From: Christiangramia portivictoriae DSM 23547
GTDB lineage: Bacteria; Bacteroidota; Bacteroidia; Flavobacteriales; Flavobacteriaceae
Assembly: GCF_000423045.1 (NCBI RefSeq)
Contig: NZ_KE383971.1
Span: 754,092-818,091, forward strand
Direction of reading: 5' to 3'
DNA: 64,000 nucleotides
Positions 1 to 9,068 of this stretch are shown here, piece by piece. The translations under genes were made by a program, and so were the position numbers. The number at the start of each line of letters is the position of its first letter. Position 1 is the stretch's first letter. The notes below the pieces were generated by a model, which saw nothing but the letters and a program-made list of their open reading frames with translations, had not been told where the DNA came from and made no database searches.

Positions 1-1
1 T

Positions 2-313
2 CAGCCGAATAAGCATATCAAAATTCGAATTACAGGTTTAAGACCAGGTGAGAAATTATACGAAGAATTGCTGAATGATGAGTGCAAGACATTGCCTACT
101 CATCATAAGAAAATCATGATTGGACAGGAAGTTGTTAGAGATTATGAAGGTATTAACGAGAACATTATAAAGATTGTGAAATCTGCAACCAAGTTGAAAA
201 ATGATAAAGTTGTAGCTAAACTGAAGGAGCTGATTCCGGAATTTAAAAGTAATAATTCTTCATATGAAAAACTGGATCAAATCTCAGAAACCAAAAAATC
301 AGAAATCAATTGA
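2..313 (+). CDS. C-terminal end of a CapD/FlaA1-like nucleotide-sugar epimerase/dehydratase (partial)
   Basis: An open frame enters from the left edge and ends with TGA at 311-313. About 103 codons are visible. The stretch 'ITGLRPGEKLYEELL' is the conserved C-terminal signature of membrane-linked UDP-sugar dehydratases/epimerases (CapD, FlaA1, WbpM), which prepare the first sugar of capsule or O-antigen units. The catalytic Rossmann part lies outside the window. The stop overlaps the start of the export lipoprotein by one base, so the two are probably translated together as part of a capsule operon. The family call is good; the exact sugar substrate cannot be told. Confidence 0.85.
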   Translation, partial: QPNKHIKIRITGLRPGEKLYEELLNDECKTLPTHHKKIMIGQEVVRDYEGINENIIKIVKSATKLKNDKVVAKLKELIPEFKSNNSSYEKLDQISETKKSEIN

Positions 314-1077
314 TGAGAAAATTTTTATTTCTATTACTCATTTGTGGTAGTCTATTTAGTTGTGCTACTAAAGATCAGGTAGTTTACTTCAATAATGTAC
401 AGAACCTGGAGGGGCAGGAAAATCTTTTGGATTACGAACCCAAAATTGAAAAGAACGATGTCCTTCGAATCAATGTTTCCTCATCTTCAGTTAATCCCGA
501 AATCGTAGCGCCCTTTCAAATGAATCGAGAGGGAGGACAGTCCGGTGGAGGTGGGCAGAATTTATCACTTACCGGATATTTAGTGAGTCCCGATGGAACT
601 ATCAATTTCCCAGTTTTGGGAAGCATCGAGGTAAGAGGTTTAACAAGAACTCAGATACAGGAGAAACTTGAAGATCAGATTTCAGATTATGTAAGAGATC
701 CAGTTGTTGATGTAAGAATAGTTAATTTCAGTATTACCGTATTGGGTGAAGTAGGATCTCCGGGAAGGGTTCAGATTACTGACGGGAGAATCACTATGCC
801 CGAATTACTTGCCATGAGCGGGGATGTAAGTTACACAGGAAAAAGACAAAACATTCGTGTGATTAGAGAGGAGGATGGTGTTAAGTCGGTTGGATTTATT
901 GATATGACTGAAACAGATCTATTTAGTAGTCCTTATTATTATCTAAAACAAAACGATATAGTCTATGTAGAGCCTACTTATGCTCGAATGAAATCTGCTG
1001 GATTCTTCGGTAGTCCTGGAGCTATACTTGGTCTTGTTAGTTCGGTAATAGGTTTAATTTTAATTTTCGTACGCTAA
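313..1077 (+). CDS. wza: Wza-type polysaccharide export outer-membrane lipoprotein
   Basis: This 254-residue protein starts with a lipoprotein signal peptide ending in 'CGSLFSCATK', so it should be lipid-anchored after cleavage at the second Cys. Residues ~40-160 carry the polysaccharide-export (Poly_export) region, with 'DVLRINVSS' and the 'YLVSPDGTINFPVLG' stretch, followed by an SLBB-like region ('FSITVLGEVGSPG'). The last ~25 residues are a hydrophobic helix ending in 'LILIFVR', as expected for the helix that forms the outer-membrane pore in Wza. I place the start at ATG 313, overlapping the upstream stop by one base; a TTG at 310 is the alternative. The kinase gene follows with no gap. 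It probably exports capsule or exopolysaccharide together with the neighbouring Wzc. Confidence 0.88.
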   Translation: MRKFLFLLLICGSLFSCATKDQVVYFNNVQNLEGQENLLDYEPKIEKNDVLRINVSSSSVNPEIVAPFQMNREGGQSGGGGQNLSLTGYLVSPDGTINFPVLGSIEVRGLTRTQIQEKLEDQISDYVRDPVVDVRIVNFSITVLGEVGSPGRVQITDGRITMPELLAMSGDVSYTGKRQNIRVIREEDGVKSVGFIDMTETDLFSSPYYYLKQNDIVYVEPTYARMKSAGFFGSPGAILGLVSSVIGLILIFVR

Positions 1078-3486
1078 ATGGATGAATTAAACGATTTTAC
1101 TGAAGAGAAAGAAGAATCAAATTTTGATCTTAAAGCCGAATTATTTAAATATCTGGCATATTGGAAATGGATTTTGCTTGGCTTAATTCTAGGGGGTGTA
1201 CTGGCCTATTTGTATAATAGGTATACTATACCTCAATATAGTACTGAAGCTACTATGATCATCGTTGATGACGAAAAGCAGAATGCAATGAATGCTACCC
1301 CATCAGGTGGTGGCGCTATTTTCTCCCTGGAAGATGATGGTATACAGAACCATATAGAAAAGTTGAAATCCAAGCAGCTTGTAGAAAGCGTAGTTGATGA
1401 GCTCAATCATAATGTAAGCTATTTCATCGAAGGTAATGTCATCACGGTGGAGGCTTATCAATCAAGTCCTGTTCTAATTGAATTTATAACCAGTGACAGT
1501 GTGGTGAATACGATTTCGAGAGATTTTGTGGTAACACCAACCTCCGAGACATCATTTAGACTTGAAGACGAAAGCCTCGGGTATAACGCCAATCATAAAA
1601 TTGGTGAAATAATTAATCTGGAAGGTTTAAGTTTTATCGTATTACCAAAATCAGGCAAGGAGCAGGGAAGTTTTGGTAAGACTAATTCAGTAAATATTAT
1701 AATAGAGCCAGTAAGAGATGTTGCTGCTCAATACATCTCAAAATTGCAAATTAGTCAGAAGGGTCAGGCAAAGGATATATTGTCGCTCAGCGTTGTTCAG
1801 AATACACCTGAAAAATCTCAGGATTTTCTGAGCAAACTGATGGAGCGGTTTAATGAAGAGGGCGTAAAAGATAATCAGGAAGTTGCAGAAAACACTACAA
1901 AGTTTATTCAGGACAGACTGGAAATGATCACTTCAGAATTAGATTCTGTAGAAGTTAATATTGCCGATTTCAAGAGAGATAATCGAATCATGGACATCAG
2001 TAGTGGAGCATCTGAATTTCAATCTAAATTTTCTAATGCTGAACAGGAAATATTTAACCTTGAAACTCAGCTAGAATTATTAAAGTCTGTTGAAGAGCTT
2101 CTTAGAAGTCAGGGTGAGTATGAATTATTACCTGACGTAGGTATTAGTGAAGGTGGAATATCTAGTCTTGTAAACTCTTATAATTCACTCGTAGTCGAAC
2201 GTAACGTATACCTTGAGGGTGGAACTGAAAAAAATCCAGTAGTCAAAACTCTTAGCGAGCAGCTCAATGGATTAAGGAGCAATCTTTTTGAAAATATTCA
2301 AAGTACCAGAAGCTCACTAAATATCCAATTAAGAGAACTTGGTAAAAGAGAGAATGTTGCCCAAGGTCAGTTTAGTGCATTTCCTGGCTTAGAAAAAGGG
2401 ATGCGTACCATTGAACGCCAACAACAAATTAAAGAGCAACTGTATCTTTTCCTGTTACAAAGACGAGAGGAGGCAGCTATTTCTTCTGCAGCGACAGCGG
2501 CAGTTGCTAGAGTTGTTGATGCACCTTTTACAAATAAATCTCCTGTAGATCCGGAGCCATGGATTATATTAACCGCTGGATTCTTGATTGGATTAATTAT
2601 TCCAATTCTGGTCATATTTGCCAAGAATTTTTTAGATACCAAAGTTCATCACAAAGGAGATCTTTCATCACTACTAAAGGATGTTCCTTTTTTAGCAGAG
2701 TTACCGAGAATTAAAGCTGAAGAAACTGACGTTATTCAACTGAATGATAGATCTCCGTTAGCAGAATCCTTTAGGATCCTACGTACCAACCTTGCCTATC
2801 TTGTACAGAACAAAGATAAATCTAGAGGCAATGTTATATTTGTGACTTCTACGATTAAAGGGGAGGGAAAAACTTTTGTCTCTTACAATGTGTCTCGTAC
2901 CCTGGCAAGTTCTAATAAGAAGGTTCTATTGATTGGAGCTGATATCAGAAATCCTAAACTACATAGATATACCAGCGATACTATGGGAGCCAAGGAGAAA
3001 GGTCTGTCTGATTATCTATATGATTACGACGTTAGGATGGAAGATATTATATCTAAAACAAACGATCATAATATTGAAGTGGACGTGGTATTATCTGGTC
3101 CAATTCCTCCTAATCCAGCTGAATTATTAATGAACGATCGAATGGAAAGTTTGATTGAGAGTTCAAGAGCTAAGTACGACTATATTATTGTAGATACTGC
3201 TCCTACCATGATCGTCACCGATACGTTGTTGATTAGTCAGCTGGCAGATTATACGCTTTATGTCACCAGAGCAGATTATACGGAAAAAGCGCTTCTAGAC
3301 TTTCCAAAAGACCTTAAAAAGCAAGGGAAACTAAAGGGGCTTGCAGTTATTCTTAATGATATAGATTATTCCAAGTTTAGCTATGGTGCTCAGTATGGAT
3401 ACTCTTATGGTTATGGATATGGATATGGTGAGGATAATGTATCAAGATGGCAACGAATCAAAAAAAGAATTTCGAATTCTAACTAA
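1078..3486 (+). CDS. wzc: Wzc-type polysaccharide co-polymerase / tyrosine autokinase
   Basis: This 802-residue protein has a Wzz-like chain-length domain at the N terminus, with a membrane helix near residues 30-50, a long periplasmic coiled-coil region (~250-470), and a second membrane helix near 495-515. A cytosolic bacterial tyrosine kinase domain follows: a Walker A-type loop ('STIKGEGKTF', near residue 595), Walker A' ('VLLIGADIRNPKL') and Walker B ('YIIVDTAPT'). The C-terminal tail has seven Tyr residues between 769 and 783 in a Tyr-Gly pattern, the expected autophosphorylation cluster. In the family, cycles of phosphorylation and dephosphorylation control polymer length and export. 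The PHP phosphatase encoded convergently next door is the likely partner. The 3' end overlaps that gene by 8 bases. Confidence 0.92.
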   Translation: MDELNDFTEEKEESNFDLKAELFKYLAYWKWILLGLILGGVLAYLYNRYTIPQYSTEATMIIVDDEKQNAMNATPSGGGAIFSLEDDGIQNHIEKLKSKQLVESVVDELNHNVSYFIEGNVITVEAYQSSPVLIEFITSDSVVNTISRDFVVTPTSETSFRLEDESLGYNANHKIGEIINLEGLSFIVLPKSGKEQGSFGKTNSVNIIIEPVRDVAAQYISKLQISQKGQAKDILSLSVVQNTPEKSQDFLSKLMERFNEEGVKDNQEVAENTTKFIQDRLEMITSELDSVEVNIADFKRDNRIMDISSGASEFQSKFSNAEQEIFNLETQLELLKSVEELLRSQGEYELLPDVGISEGGISSLVNSYNSLVVERNVYLEGGTEKNPVVKTLSEQLNGLRSNLFENIQSTRSSLNIQLRELGKRENVAQGQFSAFPGLEKGMRTIERQQQIKEQLYLFLLQRREEAAISSAATAAVARVVDAPFTNKSPVDPEPWIILTAGFLIGLIIPILVIFAKNFLDTKVHHKGDLSSLLKDVPFLAELPRIKAEETDVIQLNDRSPLAESFRILRTNLAYLVQNKDKSRGNVIFVTSTIKGEGKTFVSYNVSRTLASSNKKVLLIGADIRNPKLHRYTSDTMGAKEKGLSDYLYDYDVRMEDIISKTNDHNIEVDVVLSGPIPPNPAELLMNDRMESLIESSRAKYDYIIVDTAPTMIVTDTLLISQLADYTLYVTRADYTEKALLDFPKDLKKQGKLKGLAVILNDIDYSKFSYGAQYGYSYGYGYGYGEDNVSRWQRIKKRISNSN
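3382..3430 (+). repeat. TATGGN-type repeat encoding the Tyr/Gly kinase tail
   Basis: The DNA repeats units such as tatggt and tatgga and encodes alternating Tyr and Gly in the autophosphorylation tail of the Wzc-like kinase. It is a short, imperfect hexamer repeat; copy number could change by slippage without a frameshift. Confidence 0.7.
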
Positions 3487-4222
3487 AGTGTTGCTGCAGT
3501 AGCTCGCGATTATTAGCAGTTATCGTAGTGATATTTTTCACATGTTTAGTCGGAATTTTAATCTCCCTGATCTTTTCCAGATGACTGATTTTGTGCACAT
3601 CGCTACAGAGATAGTCAATTAAACCCGCTTCGATTAATTGGTAAGCCATTTTCTGTATGCCTTTTCCGTAATGATTGGATAAGGACAACATATTAACCTG
3701 CATAAAGCAACCTCGGGTTTTTAAGTCTCGATATTTATTTAGGTCCTTGGTATGCAGATATGTATATCTTTCAGGATGGGCAAGGATTGGAATTTTTGAA
3801 TTATTCTGAAGTTTGAATAAAATCTGGGTTAAATTAATTGGTGCCTGAAAATAGGACATTTCAACTAGTACTTTGTTCTCAGTGACCGTGAGAAGCTCCT
3901 CGTTTGCTAAAATTTCTAGAAAGTGCTGATCCATCATGTATTCTGCAGCAAAGCTTAAATTTTTTGGGCCAGCCTCCGCCTGTTTTACTTTTTTGAAAGC
4001 TTCTCCAACGGTTTCAGGGGTGTTGGGATAGAACTCGCCAATAATATGAGGAGTAGCAATAATATTATCGATTCCTAAATTGGCGAACCCTTCAAACAAT
4101 TCTTTTGAAGTTGCTATGCTATCAGAGCCATCATCAATGCCCGGTAAGGTATGATTGTGAAAATCTGGCATTCCTTCTAATAAGTCAACCAAATACTTAC
4201 TTCTGCTAAATATCGATAACAT
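3479..4222 (-). CDS. PHP-family protein-tyrosine phosphatase (CpsB/YwqE-like)
   Basis: The protein has about 247 residues. The N-terminal metal-binding motif 'DFHNHTLPGIDDGS' is diagnostic of the PHP superfamily tyrosine phosphatases that replace Wzb in Gram-positives and Bacteroidota. Further metal ligands are seen in 'IATPHI', 'LAHPERY' and 'CSDVHK'. The likely role is dephosphorylating the Tyr-rich tail of the adjacent Wzc-like kinase. I prefer ATG at 4222; the longest frame begins with a TTG at 4243. It is convergent with wzc (8-base overlap) and divergent from the Wzi-like gene, with about 70 bases between starts. No regulatory site was recognised. Confidence 0.88.
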   Translation of the reverse strand: MLSIFSRSKYLVDLLEGMPDFHNHTLPGIDDGSDSIATSKELFEGFANLGIDNIIATPHIIGEFYPNTPETVGEAFKKVKQAEAGPKNLSFAAEYMMDQHFLEILANEELLTVTENKVLVEMSYFQAPINLTQILFKLQNNSKIPILAHPERYTYLHTKDLNKYRDLKTRGCFMQVNMLSLSNHYGKGIQKMAYQLIEAGLIDYLCSDVHKISHLEKIREIKIPTKHVKNITTITANNRELLQQHFS

Positions 4223-4294
4223 ATGATCTATTTTACCGGTCAAAATTACAGAATTTAAATTCTAATTAGTAATATTTGCAACCCAAGTAAACAT

Positions 4295-5650
4295 ATGAAG
4301 CATCCTATAGTTCTCTGTATTTTTATGATCTTCGGTTTAAGTACATCTGGTCAGGATTATTTTAATCTGGATGCTATTGGAACCGCAGGACTTTATAGTG
4401 GATCAGAATCTCCATTCTGGATGCATTCCAATCGCCGAGGGAGGGTGGATGAGAAGTCATTTTACAGCGGACTGTTATCTGGATCGGTTGTTTTTGAAAT
4501 AGATAATTCGAGCTCATTTCAGTTTGGTGGCGGATTGCTATATAAGGATGGCTATGAGAATGGTCTTAAGATAGACGAGGCTTACTTTAGTTACGTTTCT
4601 CCAAAGATTAGGGTCGATATTGGTAAAAGGCAGCGTAAAAATCTTTACCAAGGCCTGAGTGTTAGTAACGAAAGTATATTATGGTCCCTCAATGCATCAC
4701 CGTTTCCAGGTATTTCCATAGAAACTAAACAACCAATTTTTTTTAATTTTAAAGATTACGGACTTGGATTTAAATTTTCTTTTGGTGAATATCTCCTGGA
4801 TGATGATAGATATATAGATAGCCCTAGGTTGCATCATAAAAGTGGACATTTAGTTTATAGAAATCAACGAGATTTTGAGGTGAGTCTCGGGTTACAGCAG
4901 TTTGTACAATGGGCAGGAACATCTGAAGAGTTTGGAAGACTACCTCAAACTCTGGAGGATTATGCGCGCGTTATTACCGGAAGAGCTGGAATTGATGATG
5001 TTGGAGGCCAGGAAGTCAATGCGCTCGGTAATCAAATTGGTAGTTATGAGTTAAAAATACGCACCAGAATCAATGATTTGGATACAGAATTTTTTTACAA
5101 TCATATATTTGAAGATGGTTCGGGTTTAAAACTGGGTAATTTTCCTGATGGACGCTACGGAATTTATGTCGAAGATAATAGGGATACCTTTTGGGGTAAG
5201 GACTGGATCAAGGCTTTCATGTATGAATTTCATTTCACGAAAAACCAAAGCCGAAGCAGAAAAAGTTCATTAGAGGATGGCGCAGATAATTATTTCAACA
5301 ATAATCTTTACAGGTCTGGTTGGACTTATCAAAAGTTAGTCATAGGAAATCCATTTATTTTAACCACAGATGAGCGTTTTAGAATTGGCGTCAATATCGT
5401 AACAGCGCATCACGTAGGAATCAAGGGGACAGCGTTTAAATTACCGTATCGCGCACTGTTATCCTATCGAAAAAATTATGGAGTCAAGGATTCCTTCTTC
5501 CCGGTGACCAAGCAAGTTTTTTCTTCATACCTGGAAGTGGAATTGATGCAGGGAGATTATAACCTTTCTGCTTTTGTCGCTTCAGATATCAAAACAGTAG
5601 ACGAATCTAACTTTGGGGCCGGCCTGAAGTTCTCCAGAACTTTGTTTTAG
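4295..5650 (+). CDS. Wzi-family capsule assembly outer-membrane protein
   Basis: The 451-residue protein has a short Sec signal peptide (cleavage near 'LSTSGQDYF') and then many alternating hydrophobic/polar strands, consistent with a beta-barrel. Features typical of the Bacteroidota Wzi-like (Caps_assemb_Wzi) family include 'SESPFWMHSNRRGR' near the N terminus and a conserved 'GKRQRKNLYQGLS' strand region, and the length fits. In the family, Wzi is an outer-membrane barrel that anchors capsule to the cell surface. Its place after the export lipoprotein, kinase and phosphatase supports this. No paralogue is visible in the window. The family call is fairly firm; a direct capsule-binding role is inferred. 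Confidence 0.78.
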   Translation: MKHPIVLCIFMIFGLSTSGQDYFNLDAIGTAGLYSGSESPFWMHSNRRGRVDEKSFYSGLLSGSVVFEIDNSSSFQFGGGLLYKDGYENGLKIDEAYFSYVSPKIRVDIGKRQRKNLYQGLSVSNESILWSLNASPFPGISIETKQPIFFNFKDYGLGFKFSFGEYLLDDDRYIDSPRLHHKSGHLVYRNQRDFEVSLGLQQFVQWAGTSEEFGRLPQTLEDYARVITGRAGIDDVGGQEVNALGNQIGSYELKIRTRINDLDTEFFYNHIFEDGSGLKLGNFPDGRYGIYVEDNRDTFWGKDWIKAFMYEFHFTKNQSRSRKSSLEDGADNYFNNNLYRSGWTYQKLVIGNPFILTTDERFRIGVNIVTAHHVGIKGTAFKLPYRALLSYRKNYGVKDSFFPVTKQVFSSYLEVELMQGDYNLSAFVASDIKTVDESNFGAGLKFSRTLF

Positions 5651-5702
5651 GATTAGCTGAAAAAAAATTGTATTTTTCTTTGCCCAAACCTACTATAACA
5701 CC

Positions 5703-8642
5703 TTGAATAACGTTTCTATAAATTCGATTACAGAAACAGTGATTACCTTTAGCTATATCAAGGGTGTCACTGCATTTGATAATGCTGCAGCTCAATTTTT
5801 CGAAGAAAATTTCACTTCGGAAATTGTATTGCATAGTACGTTGTTTACCATATTCCCTTCAGAACTTGCAGCTCAGCTCAACGAAAAAATGACGTTCTGT
5901 AAAAAAGGTCGCTTTCAAACCCATACTTATCAGAAGAACCTGGATTCACCCATTTTCAGTTTTTACATCGCCCCAATTATTGCTGAAAATCATAAGATTG
6001 AAAGTATTTCCTTATCGATCGAAAAAACTCAGCAAACATCAGGAAATCAAGAAAACCTGTTGCTAAAAGAATTAAACTATAAAACTCAGTTCTATTCGAA
6101 TCTGTTTTATCATAATCCAGACGCGGTTTTCCTATTCGATCAGGAAGGAAACTTTATTAACGTAAATGCACAATCTGCTAGAATTGCCGAGACCACTGAG
6201 GAAGAATTATTACAAATGCATTTCTTACCCTTCATCCCCGAAAAGGAGAAGGAACAGGTTCTAACGTATTTCGGAAGGGCTTTGAAGGGAGAATCACTGG
6301 ATTACCAGTGTAGTTTTATAAGTGCAAAGGGAAACCACAAATATTTGGAGGTTAAAAACTTTCCAATCGTATATCAGCAGGAAACTATAGGAGTATATGG
6401 GATAGCTAAGGATATTACGGAAAAACTGGAAATCGAACGCAAGCGGAGAGCAGATAAGCAGATGTTACGTGCTATCATCGATAATATTCCAGATTATATT
6501 TTTGTGAAGGATAGACAAAATCGTTCTATACTCACTAATAAGAAATTCGCCACTAATATTATTGATCTGCAGACTTTAGGAACCGATTTAAATACCACGC
6601 CTTTCGATTACTTCGAGGAGTCTAAAGCCAAAGAGATCGTTGCCGATAATAATGCTGTGATGAATACCGGGAAAGCAGTTTATAATCGCCAGGACATTGT
6701 AGTAAAAAGCGATGGTAGTCAGGAAATGGTGCTCCTCACAAAAGTTCCTCTAAGAGATACAGATAATAAAATCGTTGGCCTGGTTGGTATAGCCAGAAAT
6801 AATACCGAAGCTTTTCTTCAGAATAAAAGAAAGGATCTCATCTTAAAAACTTTGAAAGCTTTTGGTGATACCAAAACGTTTAAAGAGGCAACTATTAAAA
6901 CTCTTGAAATTTTCTGTAGGGAGCTCGGGTATGAGTATGCTGAAGCTTATAAATTAAGTGCGAACAAAGTAGAATTGATAAGAACTTCCTACTGGCCTGA
7001 AAATTTAGATCTACAGGAGGGTGATTCTGAAAGTGTTCGTTATAAAGAAGGACAAGGTCTACCAGGCAAAGTATGGTCTTCTATGGATATTGAAATTATT
7101 CATAAGGAAGAGAATACTGGTTTACTCAAGAACATGATGCTGAATGATTCTGAAAGTATACATACCGCAGTTGGAATACCAATTATAATGCAGGGTCGGC
7201 TTATCAGTATCCTATGTTTTGGTTCTAAGCTTGCCCATAAAAAAATTGAAAGATCTTTATATTCAGATGTTAGTATACAAATAGCATCGGCGATGGAGAG
7301 GAAGTTGAGTCAGAATCAACTGTCAGATTTTTTTGAATATTCTCCTAACCTGATAGCTGTGATAGGGCTGGATGGTTATATCAAAATGGCCAATCCAGCG
7401 TTTGTTAAAACTTTCAATTACAGTACAGCAGAAATGTTATCTGAGCCGTTTTCTACCTTTATCCATCCGGAAGATTTGGAGAAAACTTTCGAAGCCATCA
7501 ATTTAATCTCAATTGGAGGTGAGGATTTTGAAATTCGTTGCAGGCAAAAGAATGGAGACTATATCTGGATATCCTGGCGTTTTTCGAGATTTTTTGAGAA
7601 TGAGAATATCGTTTACATATACGGTACCAATGTCACGGCCATTAAAGAGCATGAATCATTGCTTAGAAACAGTGAGAAGCGATTTAAGGCTCTTGTACAG
7701 GAGGGTTCAGATCACATTGCCATTCTGGATAAGGAGATGAAATTTATATATAATAGCCCCGGAACCGATTTGCTTTATGGTTATTCTGTCGAGCAGTTAG
7801 CTCATACTCATTTTAAAAAGAGAGTAATCGAAGAGGATTGGTCTCAGATCGCTAAAATTCTGGAGAAACTCAAGGAAGGGCAAAGAGTTCAGTTGCCAAG
7901 TTACAGGGTACAGGGTCAAAAAGATAAAATTCACTGGATTGAAACTATTGCTACAAATCTCTCCAATGATGACGCTGTTGGTGGTATCGTATTAAATTCA
8001 AGAGATATCACCGAATTTATTATTCAGGCGCGACAGCTTATTGAAAGTTTGCGACGATATGATATTGTGGCGAAAGCAACCAGTGATATCATTATAGATT
8101 TTCACATAGCTACAGGGATCATGAAAGCGAGTAATACCCTGGAATCAGTTTTCGGGTGGACTTCTGAAGATAACACGTATACTTCAGAATGGTGGAACGA
8201 TAAAATTCACCCTGAAGATTACGACGAAGTAAGAAAAGCTGCACAAGACCTCATAGAAAATAAAATCCAGCATTTGACGATTGAATATAGATTTCGATGC
8301 GCTGATGGCTCCTACAAATATATTCTAGATCGAAGTCATCTCATGTATGATGATGGCCAGAAGCCCTTAAGGATAATTGGCTCATTACAGGATATTACTG
8401 AGAGGAAAAGTCATTTAATCGCTATTCAAAACCATAATAAGCGATTGAAAGAGATAGCCTGGACACAATCTCATGTCGTTAGAGCGCCATTGGCAAAGAT
8501 CATGGGACTCGTAGATTTGATGATGAATTATCGAGAAGATTTAGATAACATCGATGAAATACTGGAAAATATATTAATTTCAGCGAATGAACTGGATGGG
8601 ATCATCCGGGAAATCGCTGAGAAATCAGAAAATGAATTGTAA
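5703..8642 (+). CDS. Large PAS/GAF sensor with His-acceptor helix but no ATPase domain
   Basis: This 979-residue soluble sensor has at least five PAS-like segments: about 130-250, 255-370, 540-655, 660-780 and 790-910. Examples are 'NPDAVFLFDQEGNFINVNA' and 'SPNLIAVIGLDGYIKMANP'. A GAF-like region sits at about 375-535. The C terminus holds a dimerisation/phospho-acceptor helix with 'QSHVVRAPLAKIMGL', where the His is the candidate acceptor. The protein then stops at about the end of that helical hairpin. No N-box, 'DxGxG' or G2 ATP-lid motif is present, in this frame or before the next gene. The stop is clean and the response regulator begins 21 bases later, so this looks designed rather than broken. 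The start is a TTG at 5703, because an in-frame stop lies at 5658. It may accept phosphate from another kinase. Confidence 0.82.
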   Translation: MNNVSINSITETVITFSYIKGVTAFDNAAAQFFEENFTSEIVLHSTLFTIFPSELAAQLNEKMTFCKKGRFQTHTYQKNLDSPIFSFYIAPIIAENHKIESISLSIEKTQQTSGNQENLLLKELNYKTQFYSNLFYHNPDAVFLFDQEGNFINVNAQSARIAETTEEELLQMHFLPFIPEKEKEQVLTYFGRALKGESLDYQCSFISAKGNHKYLEVKNFPIVYQQETIGVYGIAKDITEKLEIERKRRADKQMLRAIIDNIPDYIFVKDRQNRSILTNKKFATNIIDLQTLGTDLNTTPFDYFEESKAKEIVADNNAVMNTGKAVYNRQDIVVKSDGSQEMVLLTKVPLRDTDNKIVGLVGIARNNTEAFLQNKRKDLILKTLKAFGDTKTFKEATIKTLEIFCRELGYEYAEAYKLSANKVELIRTSYWPENLDLQEGDSESVRYKEGQGLPGKVWSSMDIEIIHKEENTGLLKNMMLNDSESIHTAVGIPIIMQGRLISILCFGSKLAHKKIERSLYSDVSIQIASAMERKLSQNQLSDFFEYSPNLIAVIGLDGYIKMANPAFVKTFNYSTAEMLSEPFSTFIHPEDLEKTFEAINLISIGGEDFEIRCRQKNGDYIWISWRFSRFFENENIVYIYGTNVTAIKEHESLLRNSEKRFKALVQEGSDHIAILDKEMKFIYNSPGTDLLYGYSVEQLAHTHFKKRVIEEDWSQIAKILEKLKEGQRVQLPSYRVQGQKDKIHWIETIATNLSNDDAVGGIVLNSRDITEFIIQARQLIESLRRYDIVAKATSDIIIDFHIATGIMKASNTLESVFGWTSEDNTYTSEWWNDKIHPEDYDEVRKAAQDLIENKIQHLTIEYRFRCADGSYKYILDRSHLMYDDGQKPLRIIGSLQDITERKSHLIAIQNHNKRLKEIAWTQSHVVRAPLAKIMGLVDLMMNYREDLDNIDEILENILISANELDGIIREIAEKSENEL

Positions 8643-8663
8643 CAATCCCCAAAACTACCCTAT

Positions 8664-9068
8664 ATGTTACGTACTATTATTATTGATGATGATGACATCG
8701 TCACGTTCCTACAGAAAAAGATCGTTTCCAAAAGTGGACTGGATACAGAGCCATTAGTCTTCAAGGATGCGCACAAAGCTTTGGAATTCCTGGAGTTTGA
8801 AGCCAGCGAAGAACAGGAATACCTTATTATGCTGGATATCAATATGCCGGAAATGTCTGGATGGCAATTTCTGGATCGTATAAAAAAATTACCTGCAGAT
8901 GAACGCCTGCATGTGGTCATGGCGACATCTTCCATAGATCGTAAAGACAAAAGGGAAGCTGCTAATGATCCACATGTGGTAGATTTTATTGAAAAACCAC
9001 TTTCAGCAAGACATTGTGAGAAGCTTAAGGGAATTTCTAAGCTTGCACCCTATTTCCAGTTGAGCTAA
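8664..9068 (+). CDS. Single-domain response regulator
   Basis: This 134-residue protein is a lone REC domain. The acidic cluster 'IIDDDDI' is at residues 6-12, the phospho-acceptor Asp58 lies in 'IMLDINMPEMSG', the Thr/Ser switch in 'VMATSS' and the conserved Lys in 'FIEKPLS'. There is no DNA-binding or enzymatic output domain, so it probably acts by protein-protein contact, like CheY or Spo0F. It lies 21 bases after the ATPase-less PAS sensor and is probably its partner. The last 32 bases overlap the 3' end of the opposite-strand EEP gene. Confidence 0.92.
   Translation: MLRTIIIDDDDIVTFLQKKIVSKSGLDTEPLVFKDAHKALEFLEFEASEEQEYLIMLDINMPEMSGWQFLDRIKKLPADERLHVVMATSSIDRKDKREAANDPHVVDFIEKPLSARHCEKLKGISKLAPYFQLS

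Noticed and set aside
5703-8642. Frameshifted or truncated histidine kinase pseudogene
   Set aside because: No ATPase-domain remnants occur in any frame after the stop, and an intact response-regulator gene starts 21 bases later, so truncation by frameshift is not supported.
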